NCBI GenBank assembly: GCA_004560375.1
Contig: SFVC01000031.1
Location: 1-28,694, forward strand
From: a bacterium
GTDB lineage: Bacteria > Bacillota > Clostridia > Oscillospirales > Oscillospiraceae
Length of the DNA: 28,694 bases
Reading direction: 5' to 3'
The notes under the pieces were generated by a model. That model searched no databases, had not been told where the DNA came from, and saw nothing but the letters and a program-made list of their open reading frames with translations. Shown here piece after piece: positions 6,095 to 13,037 of the stretch (the stretch's first letter is position 1; each line of letters starts with the position of its first letter). The position numbers and the translations under genes were made by a program.

Positions 6095-7678
6095 ATGCCC
6101 AAGTTTGTCAAACGGGCCCTTTTGCTGCTGGTCGTGCTGGCCATGCTGCCGGCTTCACTGTACGGATGTACAGGAGGCACGGAGCCCACCCCCCCGGGGG
6201 CGAGCAACAGCGGGAGCCAACCGTCCGCTGCACAATCGGGCGAGTTACCCAACGGGAACTCAGTCACGGTAGGTATCGCACAGGATTTGAGCAACCTCGA
6301 TCCCCAGCTGGCCGCTACGGCGGGGATCCGTGAGGTCTTGTTCAACATCTTCGAGGGACTGGTGAAGGCCAGCCCCGACGGCTCGGTGATCCCGGCCGTC
6401 GCCAGTGACTATGAGCTCTCCAAGGATGGCAAAACGTACACCTTCACCCTGCGGGAGGGCGTGACGTTCCACGACGGGAAGCCGGTCACGGCGGAAGATG
6501 TGATCTATTCCCTGGAACGCTGCGCCGGATCGGAGAACGAAGGAACGCCTCTGATCTCGGCGTTTTCTAATGTCTCCAAGATCGAGGCCCCGGACGAGAC
6601 CCATGTGGTGATCGAGCTGGCGGAGCCCAGCCTGGAGTTCCTCTACTCCCTCACCGCCGCCATCATCCCCAAGGACTCCGGCCCCACCATTACCGACACC
6701 ATGATCGGCACCGGGCCCTTCCGGTTCGTCTCCTACGCCCCCCAGGACAACCTGGTGATGGAGAAGTATGACGGCTACTGGAACCAGGAGAAGGCCGCCA
6801 AGCTGGATAAGGTGACCTTCAAGATCATCACCGATACCAACGCCCTTGTGGTTGGGCTGAAGGGGGAGACCCTGGATCTGGTGCTCCACCTGCCCAACAC
6901 CCTGGAGAACGAGGTGAAGGACGACTTTACCGTCCTCCAGGACACCATGAAGCTGGTGCAGGCCCTCTATCTGAACAACGCGGTGGAGCCCTTCAACAAT
7001 GAGCTGGTGCGTCAGGCCATGTACTACGCCATCAATGTGGACGAGATCATCCAGTTTGTGTGCGACGGGGCGGGCGTGGCCACCGGCACCAGTATGTACC
7101 CCGCCCAGAGCAGGTACTTCCTGCCCGAGCTGGCGGACAACTACCAGCAGGACGTGGAAAAGGCCAAGGAGCTGCTGGCCCAGGCGGGCTATCCCGACGG
7201 GTTCTCCATGACCATCACCGCGCCCTCCAACTACACCCAGCACATGGACGCCGCCCAGGTGATCATCGAGCAGCTCAAGGCGGTGGGCATCACCGCCGAG
7301 CTGATCCCGGTGGAGTGGCAGAGCTGGGTGGACGACGTGTACCGGGGCCGGAACTACCAGTCCACGGTGTGCGCCATCGCGGCGGACGACATGACCGCCC
7401 GGGAGATGCTGGTGCGTTACATGAGCGACAACCGAAAGAACTTCATCGCCTTCCAGGACGGGGAGTACGACGAGGTGATGGCCAAGGCCCTGGCCTCCCT
7501 GGACGAGGAGGAGCAGACCGCCCTGTACAAGCGGGCGGAGGAGATCCTCAACGAAAAGGCGGCCAGCCTGTGGATCCAGGATATGTGCGAGCTGGCGGTG
7601 ATGAACCCCGATCTGGAGGGCTTCACCTTCTACTGCACCTACGTGCTGGATATGTCCACCATCGGGTATAAACAATAG
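6095..7678 (+). CDS. ABC transporter substrate-binding lipoprotein (peptide/nickel family)
   Basis: A 527-residue extracellular solute receptor of the SBP_bac_5 (DppA/OppA/NikA) family. The N-terminus has Lys/Arg, a hydrophobic core and a lipobox ending Leu22-Tyr-Gly-Cys25, so it should be lipidated and membrane-anchored. A low-complexity Ser/Pro/Gly linker follows. The mature part contains family signatures such as the DGKTYTFTLREGVTFHDGKPVTAEDVIYSL region around 110-140. GAAAGGAAG lies about 9 bp before ATG 6095. It is the first gene of an operon with two permeases and two ATPases. Its final codons and stop are the origin of a 65-bp tandem amplification downstream. Oligopeptide, dipeptide or nickel-chelate are all possible cargos. 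Confidence 0.93.
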   Translation: MPKFVKRALLLLVVLAMLPASLYGCTGGTEPTPPGASNSGSQPSAAQSGELPNGNSVTVGIAQDLSNLDPQLAATAGIREVLFNIFEGLVKASPDGSVIPAVASDYELSKDGKTYTFTLREGVTFHDGKPVTAEDVIYSLERCAGSENEGTPLISAFSNVSKIEAPDETHVVIELAEPSLEFLYSLTAAIIPKDSGPTITDTMIGTGPFRFVSYAPQDNLVMEKYDGYWNQEKAAKLDKVTFKIITDTNALVVGLKGETLDLVLHLPNTLENEVKDDFTVLQDTMKLVQALYLNNAVEPFNNELVRQAMYYAINVDEIIQFVCDGAGVATGTSMYPAQSRYFLPELADNYQQDVEKAKELLAQAGYPDGFSMTITAPSNYTQHMDAAQVIIEQLKAVGITAELIPVEWQSWVDDVYRGRNYQSTVCAIAADDMTAREMLVRYMSDNRKNFIAFQDGEYDEVMAKALASLDEEEQTALYKRAEEILNEKAASLWIQDMCELAVMNPDLEGFTFYCTYVLDMSTIGYKQ

Positions 7679-7799
7679 CGTCCCCGCCGGAGGCGGGGAC
7701 GCCAAAGGGACTGGATATGTCCACCATCGGGTATAAATAATGGCGTCCCCGCCGGAGGCGGGAATGCCAAAGGGGTGGAAGCTGTCCACCATCGGGTAT
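7646..7799 (+). repeat. Tandem 65-bp duplication of the lipoprotein gene 3' end plus hairpin
   Basis: The motif TCCACCATCGGGTAT, which encodes the last residues of the lipoprotein, recurs at 7655, 7720 and 7785, exactly 65 bp apart. Units 1 and 2 (7646-7710, 7711-7775) each include a hairpin: a perfect 11-bp stem at 7678-7688/7692-7702 in unit 1, and a degenerate copy at 7742-7753/7757-7768 in unit 2. Unit 3 (from about 7776) keeps only the coding-end motif before a different hairpin. Sixty-five is not a multiple of three, and all copies after the first stop codon are untranslated. Confidence 0.95.
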
Positions 7800-7811
7800 C
7801 AATAACCCCAG

Positions 7812-7841
7812 GGAGCGGGGCGCCCGCGGGCGCCCCGCTCC
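7812..7841 (+). terminator. Intercistronic hairpin between receptor and permease genes
   Basis: A 14-bp perfect GC-rich stem (7812-7825 with 7828-7841) is followed by only TTT. Together with the two repeat-borne hairpins upstream it probably acts as a partial terminator or 3' stabiliser, giving more receptor than permease. Confidence 0.6.
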
Positions 7842-7873
7842 TTTCCCATGAATAGGAAAGGGGGGCTTCTCCC

Positions 7874-8830
7874 ATGGGAAAAGCCTTGCTGAAGCGGCTG
7901 GCCCTGCTCCTCGGCACCCTGCTGCTGGTGAGCGTGCTGGCCTTCACCGCGTTTTCCGTCATCCCCGGCGACCCCACCGCCTCGGTGCTGGGCATCGAAG
8001 CCACCGACCAGCAGGTGGCCGCCTTTCGGGCAAAGCACGGCCTGGATCGGCCGGTGTGGGAGCGGTATGGGCACTGGCTGTCCGCCTTTGTCCGGGGGGA
8101 CTTCGGCCAGTCCTTCAAATACGACAAGCCGGTGGCGGAGCTGGTGATCGGCCAGATTCAGGTGACGCTGATGCTGGCGGCGGTGTCCTTCGCGCTGATC
8201 CTGGCCATCGCCCTGCCCCTGGGGCTCATTGCCGCCCGCCGGCCAGGGGGGATTGTGGATCGGGCGGTGACGGTGCTGACCCAGATCACCATGTCGGTGC
8301 CCAATTTCATCATGGGCATCGGGCTGATGTTCGTCTTTGCCCTGGTGCTGAAGTGGTTCCGGCCGGAATACGTTCCCCTGAAGGACGAGTCGGGGGCCCT
8401 CCAGCTGGGGGCCCACCTGGCCTTTCTGGTGTACCCCGCCCTGGCCATCGCCCTGCCCAAGAGCGCCATGACGGTGAAGCTCCTCCGGGGTTCGATTCTG
8501 GGCGAGCTGGATCAGGATTACATCCGCACCGCCTACAGCAAGGGCAACAGCCGGGGATCCGCCCTGTGGCGGCACGTGCTGCGTAACGCTATGATCCCGG
8601 TGGTGACCTTTCTGGCCATGGCCATCGGGGACATCATGGCGGGCTCCATCGTGGTGGAGCAGGTGTTCGGCATCCCGGGCCTGGGCCGTATGCTCATCAG
8701 CTCCATCGGCAACCGGGACTACCCGGTGGTGCAGGCCATCGTGGTGCTGCTGGCGGCGGTGGTGGTGGGCTGCAATTTCCTGGCGGATCTGCTCTACCGG
8801 GTGATGGATCCCCGGATCGAGGGCAGGTAA
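7874..8830 (+). CDS. ABC transporter permease, DppB/OppB type
   Basis: A 318-residue inner-membrane permease of the peptide/nickel ABC importer class. It has an N-terminal membrane segment, a long external loop, about five further segments, and the cytoplasmic EAA-type loop that contacts the ATPase (RTAYSKGNSRGSALWRHVLR, about residues 217-236). The sequence near residue 30 (FSVIPGDP) is typical of DppB proteins. The start ATG 7874 has GGAAAGGGGG about 10 bp upstream. It follows the receptor gene after a gap of about 195 bp that contains the 65-bp repeats and hairpins, and is 13 bp from the next permease gene. Confidence 0.94.
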   Translation: MGKALLKRLALLLGTLLLVSVLAFTAFSVIPGDPTASVLGIEATDQQVAAFRAKHGLDRPVWERYGHWLSAFVRGDFGQSFKYDKPVAELVIGQIQVTLMLAAVSFALILAIALPLGLIAARRPGGIVDRAVTVLTQITMSVPNFIMGIGLMFVFALVLKWFRPEYVPLKDESGALQLGAHLAFLVYPALAIALPKSAMTVKLLRGSILGELDQDYIRTAYSKGNSRGSALWRHVLRNAMIPVVTFLAMAIGDIMAGSIVVEQVFGIPGLGRMLISSIGNRDYPVVQAIVVLLAAVVVGCNFLADLLYRVMDPRIEGR

Positions 8831-8843
8831 GGGAGAAACAAGT

Positions 8844-9659
8844 ATGAAGGTCAAGAAAAAAAGCTGGTATCTTACCATTGGCGGCATACTCACGGCCTGT
8901 ATGCTGGTGTTTACCGCCATCGGCCTGTTCTGGACGCCCTATAGTCCCACCGCTGTGAGCGCCCCGGATCGGAGCGCTTCTCCCTCCGCAGCCCACCCCT
9001 TCGGCTGCGATCAGCTGGGGCGGGACGTGCTCTCCCGCACTCTGGAGGGGGCGGGATCCACCCTCACCATCGCCCTGGCGGTGCTGGCGGTGGGGGCGGT
9101 GTGCGGCCTTGTCATCGGGGCGCTGTGCGGCTACTACGGCGGTGTGGCGGACGCGCTGATCATGCGTTTATGCGACGCGGTGGCCGCCTTTCCCAGCGTG
9201 CTGCTGGCGCTGGTGGTGCTGGCCCTCACGGGGCCGGGGAAGTATAACGTCATTGGGGCCCTGGGGGTGCTGTTCATCCCCAGCTTCGCCCGGCTGGTGC
9301 GGGGGGAGTTCCTAAAGTACCGGGATCGGGACTTCGTGCAGTCCGCCCGGCTCATGGGGGTGTCACAGCTCCGGATCATCTTTGTCCATATCCTGCCCAA
9401 TATCTGGCCGGTATTACTATCCGGATTGACCATAGGCTTTAATAATGCTGTGTTGGCGGAGGCGTCCATGAGCTATCTGGGCATCGGCGTCAACGCCACC
9501 GAGCCCAGCCTGGGCTATATGCTGAAGGACGCCCAGGGTGTGCTGTTCACCCTGCCCTGGTGCACCATTTTCCCGGCGCTGGCGGCCGTCCTGCTGATTT
9601 TAGGCGTGGGCCTGCTGGGCGAGGGGATCCGGGAGCGGATGGGAGGGACGGCTGCATGA
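8844..9659 (+). CDS. ABC transporter permease, DppC/OppC type
   Basis: A 271-residue permease partner to the preceding DppB-like protein. It has an N-terminal membrane segment (about residues 8-30), the HPFGCDQLGRDVLSR motif typical of DppC proteins, about five more membrane segments, and an EAA loop around QSARLMGVSQLRIIFVHILP. A short 13-bp gap with GGGAGAAA precedes ATG 8844. Its last codons overlap the next gene by four bases (ATGA at 9656-9659), so translational coupling with the ATPase gene is likely. Confidence 0.94.
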   Translation: MKVKKKSWYLTIGGILTACMLVFTAIGLFWTPYSPTAVSAPDRSASPSAAHPFGCDQLGRDVLSRTLEGAGSTLTIALAVLAVGAVCGLVIGALCGYYGGVADALIMRLCDAVAAFPSVLLALVVLALTGPGKYNVIGALGVLFIPSFARLVRGEFLKYRDRDFVQSARLMGVSQLRIIFVHILPNIWPVLLSGLTIGFNNAVLAEASMSYLGIGVNATEPSLGYMLKDAQGVLFTLPWCTIFPALAAVLLILGVGLLGEGIRERMGGTAA

Positions 9660-10465
9660 TGCTGGATGTACAGGAGCTGTCGGTGGCATTTACCAACAGG
9701 CAGGAACCCTTTACAGCGGTTGACAAATTTTCTCTCCAGATGGAACGAGGGGAGATCGTGGGCATCGTGGGGGAATCCGGCTCGGGCAAGTCCATGACGG
9801 CCCACGCCCTCATGGGGCTCATCCCCCGCTCCCGGGCGTCGGTGACGGGCCGGGCCCTGTTCGAGGGGGTGGATCTGCTCCCCCTGCCCCGGGAGGCGCT
9901 GCGGCAGTACCAGGGCCGGGATCTGTCCATCATCTTCCAGGAGCCTATGACCAGCCTGAACCCCACCATGCGGATTGGGGCGCAGGTGGAGGAGTCCCTG
10001 CGGATCCACGGGAAGCTGTCCCCCGGAGAGCGGAAAGGGAAAGCCCTTGCCGCCATGGAGCTGGCGGGTCTGCCCGACCCGGAGGGGCTGTACCGGCAGT
10101 ACCCCCACCAGCTGTCCGGCGGGATGCGGCAGCGGGTGATGATCGCCGCGGCCCTGGTGCTGCGGCCCCGGCTGCTCATCGCGGACGAGCCCACCACCGC
10201 TCTGGACGTGACCATCCAGGCCCAGATCCTGGACACGCTGAAGGACATCAACCGGCAGGAGGGCACTGCCATCCTGTTCATCTCCCACGATCTGGGGGTG
10301 GTGAAGGCGCTGTGCAGCCGGGTGGTGGTGATGAAGCAAGGGCGGATCGTGGAGACCGGCGCCGCGGATCAGGTGTTCCACCATCCCAGGGAGGACTACA
10401 CCAGGCTGCTCATTGCCTCCCGGCCCAAGCGGGAGAGGCTGAGAGGGGGCCAAAAGGATGGCTGA
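9656..10465 (+). CDS. ABC transporter ATPase, DppD/OppD type (short)
   Basis: A 269-residue nucleotide-binding subunit. Walker A is GESGSGKS (39-46), the ABC signature is LSGGMRQR, Walker B is LLIADEP, and the H-loop His follows in FISHDLG. The open frame reaches upstream to 9560, but ATG 9656 overlaps the permease stop as ATGA and homology begins there. Typical OppD/DppD proteins have about 320-330 residues with a C-terminal oligopeptide-transporter extension carrying an Fe-S or dimer function; here that extension is mostly absent, as in NikD-like proteins. It overlaps the next ATPase gene by 8 bp. Confidence 0.94.
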   Translation: MMLDVQELSVAFTNRQEPFTAVDKFSLQMERGEIVGIVGESGSGKSMTAHALMGLIPRSRASVTGRALFEGVDLLPLPREALRQYQGRDLSIIFQEPMTSLNPTMRIGAQVEESLRIHGKLSPGERKGKALAAMELAGLPDPEGLYRQYPHQLSGGMRQRVMIAAALVLRPRLLIADEPTTALDVTIQAQILDTLKDINRQEGTAILFISHDLGVVKALCSRVVVMKQGRIVETGAADQVFHHPREDYTRLLIASRPKRERLRGGQKDG

Positions 10466-11195
10466 TACCGTGAGTGAGCCCATTGTGCGTATCGCCCACC
10501 TCAACAGCTGGTATGGCCGGGGGAAGGGGCGCAAGCAGGTGCTGCGGGACGTGTCCCTGGAGCTGGCCCCCGGCGAGGTGCTGGGCGTGGTGGGGGAGTC
10601 GGGCTCGGGCAAGTCCACCCTGGCCAAATGTGTGCTGGGCATGGTGACGGACGTCACCGGCACCCTTGAGGTGAACAGCCCCCGGCCTCAGATGGTGTTT
10701 CAGGATCCCTACGGCTCGTTGAACCCGGCGAAAACCGTGGGCTGGATCCTGGAGGAGCCCCTCCGGGCGGCGGGGGTGAAGGACAAGGGGGAGCGCCGCC
10801 GGCGGGTGCGGGACTTCCTGCCCCTGGTGGGGCTGGAGGAGGAGCACCTGGCCAGAAAGCCCGCCCAGCTCTCCGGTGGGCAGCGCCAGCGGGTGGCCAT
10901 CGCCGCGGCCCTCATCCAGGGCAGCAGGCTCATCGTGCTGGACGAGCCGGTGTCCGCCCTGGACGTGACGTTACAGGCCCAGATCCTCCGGCTGCTGGCG
11001 GATCTGAAGGAGGAGCTGGGGCTGTCCTACCTGTTCATCTCCCACGATCTGGCGGTGGTGTACCAGCTGTGCGACCGGGTGGCGGTGATGACGGGCGGCG
11101 AGATCGTGGAGGAGGGGGACGTGGACGAGATCTACGATCACCCCCGGCACGCGTACACGAAGAAGCTGCTGGCGGCCTCCCTGGCCCTGGACTGA
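10458..11195 (+). CDS. ABC transporter ATPase, DppF/OppF type (short)
   Basis: A 245-residue second nucleotide-binding subunit that would pair with the preceding one to power import. Visible motifs are Walker A GESGSGKST, Q-loop VFQDPYGSLNP, signature LSGGQRQR, Walker B LIVLDEP and switch FISHDLAV. Like its partner it lacks the longer C-terminal extension of OppF. The start ATG 10458 lies inside the end of the previous gene, implying coupled translation. A strong bidirectional terminator about 50 bp downstream ends the operon. Confidence 0.94.
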   Translation: MADTVSEPIVRIAHLNSWYGRGKGRKQVLRDVSLELAPGEVLGVVGESGSGKSTLAKCVLGMVTDVTGTLEVNSPRPQMVFQDPYGSLNPAKTVGWILEEPLRAAGVKDKGERRRRVRDFLPLVGLEEEHLARKPAQLSGGQRQRVAIAAALIQGSRLIVLDEPVSALDVTLQAQILRLLADLKEELGLSYLFISHDLAVVYQLCDRVAVMTGGEIVEEGDVDEIYDHPRHAYTKKLLAASLALD

Positions 11196-11245
11196 GACAG
11201 GCCGTTGATATCGGTAGGGGCGGATATTGTCCGCCTGTGGATCCG

Positions 11246-11284
11246 AAAAATGCCTCGGCGTTTGATACGCCGAGGCATTTTTTT
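11246..11284 (+). terminator. Bidirectional terminator after the ABC operon
   Basis: An 11-bp perfect stem (11251-11261 with 11267-11277) is flanked by A5 on the left (11246-11250) and T7 on the right (11278-11284). It can end both the ABC operon and the convergent TauE/SafE gene. Confidence 0.93.
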
Positions 11285-11293
11285 GCGCCCTTA

Positions 11294-11351
11294 TTGCAAA
11301 AAGGAATCGTTGCAGGAGAGGAAAAACAGATTGCAAAAGGAATCGTTACAG
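11294..11351. repeat. Imperfect 22-bp direct repeat at the 3' end of the TauE/SafE gene
   Basis: Copies at 11294-11315 and 11331-11351 share TTGCAAAA(A)GGAATCGTT(G/A)CAG, 37 bp apart. The second copy includes the stop codon of the minus-strand permease gene, so the gene's terminal bases were duplicated downstream. Confidence 0.8.
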
Positions 11352-12110
11352 CAGGTTGAAAATCAGGATGGCCCCGCCCAGCACCGTCAGCACCGCGCCG
11401 GTGGCCCGGTTGAGGACGACGGGGCTGGCCTTATTGGCAAAGCGGGCGGCGATCCGGGCCCACAGCAGGGTGGACAGGACGCACAGCGCCAGCACCCACA
11501 GATCCGGCGCCCCGCCGATGACGAAATGGCTGGCCGCGCCGGTGAAGGCGGTGAAGGCCATGATGAACACGCTGGTGCCCACGGCGGTTTTCAGCTCGTA
11601 CCCCAGCACGCTGGTGAGGATGAGCAGCATCATCATGCCGCCCCCGGCCCCCACAAAGCCGCAGATGAAGCCCACCAGGGCGCCGCAGATCAGGGACTGG
11701 ACGATCCGCTTTTTGGGATCCACCGCCTCCATGGACTCCTTCGTCGTCATAACGGGCTTCACCAGGAACTTGATGCCTAAAAACAGGGTCATGACGGTGG
11801 AAAACCCGCCCATGGTGGACGAGGGCACCAGGCTGGACACCCAGCTCCCCACCAGGGTGAACGCCAGCACCGCCCCCATCATCACCAGGCCGTTTTTCAC
11901 GTCCAGATTGCCGTTTTTGCGGTACGTCCAGGCGGAAATGGCGCTGGCCAGCACGTCGCTGGCCAGGGCGATGCCCACGGCGGCGTAGGGCTCCATGTGG
12001 AGGAAGGTGATCAGCATGGGGCTGATGACGGCGGCGGCGCTCATGCCGGCGAAGCCGGTGCCCAGCCCCGCGCCGATTCCAGCCAGGAAACAGATGATAA
12101 AAGTAAACAT
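11346..12110 (-). CDS. Full-length TauE/SafE (TSUP) permease
   Basis: A 254-residue membrane protein of the TauE/SafE family, whose members export sulfite, sulfonates or related anions. It has about eight hydrophobic segments in two homologous halves, with glycine-rich repeat motifs near residues 10-25 (AGIGAGLGTGFAG) and about 143-158 (GFICGFVGAGGGMMM). It is the second gene of an operon behind a MarR regulator (gap 9 bp), so control by that regulator is likely. The ribosome site before ATG 12110 is weak (GTGAGAA), consistent with translational coupling. The cargo is not deducible. It is a second TauE/SafE system in the window and is distinct from the split pair at 2.8-3.6 kb. Confidence 0.93.
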   Translation of the reverse strand: MFTFIICFLAGIGAGLGTGFAGMSAAAVISPMLITFLHMEPYAAVGIALASDVLASAISAWTYRKNGNLDVKNGLVMMGAVLAFTLVGSWVSSLVPSSTMGGFSTVMTLFLGIKFLVKPVMTTKESMEAVDPKKRIVQSLICGALVGFICGFVGAGGGMMMLLILTSVLGYELKTAVGTSVFIMAFTAFTGAASHFVIGGAPDLWVLALCVLSTLLWARIAARFANKASPVVLNRATGAVLTVLGGAILIFNLL

Positions 12111-12119
12111 AAGGTATTC

Positions 12120-12551
12120 TCACGTCTCCTCATAGTCCCGGAGGTTCCGGGCGAATTTTTTCAGGAGCTGCTCCATGGTCTGCCGCTCCTCCGGGGTGAC
12201 GCCCCGGTTCAGGGCGGCGAAGAACCGGGCCTGGGCCTCCAGTCCCTGCCGGAGGATCTCCTGGGCGGCGGGCAGGGGGGTGAGGCGGATCACCTTCCGG
12301 TTGCCGGGGGGGTGGCCGGCGGACAGCAGGCCCCTGTCCTGAAGGGCCCGGGCCGCCGCAGACACGTGGGACTTTGTCCACTGCCGCAGCCGCACCGCCT
12401 CCGCCGCCGTGTTCCGGTCGGGGTTGTTGTGGAGGAACAGCAGGAGATCCAGCTCCATCCGGGTGAGGCCGCAGCGCTGGGCCACCGGATCCAGGGTCTG
12501 ATCGTACCGCTTTTTGAAGGCGCTCAGGTGTTCCAGAAAGACATGGAGCAT
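12120..12551 (-). CDS. MarR family transcriptional regulator
   Basis: A 143-residue winged helix-turn-helix regulator. The recognition region lies around residues 45-75 (AEAVRLRQWTKSHVSAAARALQDRGLL), followed by the wing with the family R-K-V-I-R-L-T motif. Helical ends would form the dimer interface. ATG 12551 is preceded by AAAGGAGGGG (plus-strand 12557-12566). The promoter is consensus, and a palindrome sits at its transcription start, so autorepression is very likely. It heads a two-gene operon with the TauE/SafE permease and is divergent from the LytTR/kinase locus. The inducer may be the permease's anion, but that is inference. Confidence 0.92.
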   Translation of the reverse strand: MLHVFLEHLSAFKKRYDQTLDPVAQRCGLTRMELDLLLFLHNNPDRNTAAEAVRLRQWTKSHVSAAARALQDRGLLSAGHPPGNRKVIRLTPLPAAQEILRQGLEAQARFFAALNRGVTPEERQTMEQLLKKFARNLRDYEET

Positions 12552-12569
12552 GAAAGCCCCTCCTTTATT

Positions 12570-12583
12570 GTTCTATTTTGAAC
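12570..12583. promoter_or_regulatory. Probable MarR operator
   Basis: GTTC-TATTTT-GAAC is a perfect inverted repeat, extendable with flanking TA/TA pairs, located between the -10 (12591-12596) and the ribosome site (12557-12566) of the MarR gene. A dimer bound here would cover the transcription start. Confidence 0.65.
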
Positions 12584-12590
12584 TATATGG

Positions 12591-12619
12591 ATTATACGAC
12601 TGCCGCCGGGGTTTGTCAA
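12591..12619 (-). promoter_or_regulatory. Consensus promoter of the MarR-TauE operon
   Basis: On the minus strand TTGACA (12614-12619), a 17-bp spacer and TATAAT (12591-12596) match the sigma-A consensus perfectly. Such a strong promoter fits a gene held off by a repressor. Confidence 0.88.
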
Positions 12620-12695
12620 GGGGGGCGGCGGAAAAGTTTTCCCGGCCCGCCCGGATCCGTTCAGGACAACAGCGGGCCATTTCACAGCAAAGGGA

Positions 12696-12724
12696 TTGCC
12701 CATCCGTCCCGGGTCTGATATGCT
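12696..12724 (+). promoter_or_regulatory. Promoter of the LytTR/kinase locus
   Basis: TTGCCC (12696-12701), a 17-bp spacer and TATGCT (12719-12724) lie 19 bp before the LytTR start codon. Confidence 0.5.
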
Positions 12725-12743
12725 GGCAGGGGGAGTGTGAGAC

Positions 12744-13037
12744 ATGATCAAATTTGCCATCTGCGACGACGAGCCCCACATGGCCCGGGAGCTCTACCTC
12801 CACCGGGCGGGGGGCGGCGTGGTGGACTGCTACGGCAGGCTGGAGGAGCTGGAGCGCCGGGTGGACGGGCGCTTCTTCAGGTGCCACCGGAGCTACTTGG
12901 TGAACCTGGACTATGTGCGGGGGTGCCGGGAGGGCCAGGTGCTGCTGCCCCAGGGGGAGGCCATCCCCGTCTCCCGGCTGCGGGAGCGGGAGCTGACCCA
13001 GGCCCTGCTGCGCCGCATGAAGGGGGGGACGCTCTGA
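12744..13037 (+). pseudogene. LytTR response regulator with in-frame loss of the receiver domain
   Basis: The 97-residue product starts like an AgrA/LytR response regulator (IKFAICDDEPHMAREL, including the paired acidic residues Asp8-Asp9). After about 17 residues it jumps directly into the middle of a LytTR DNA-binding domain (YGRLEEL...FFRCHRSYLVNLDYV...VSRLRER). The phosphoacceptor Asp, the conserved Lys and the first LytTR strands are missing; normal relatives have about 230-240 residues. The frame is open, with a G-rich ribosome site and a promoter upstream, and its stop overlaps the kinase start by one base. It could be a decaying gene or a functional phosphorylation-independent mini-regulator. 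Confidence 0.8.

Noticed and set aside
6260..7792. 510-codon minus-strand frame across the ABC receptor gene
   Set aside because: A shadow of the lipoprotein gene. Its N-terminal repeats only reflect the 65-bp tandem DNA repeat.
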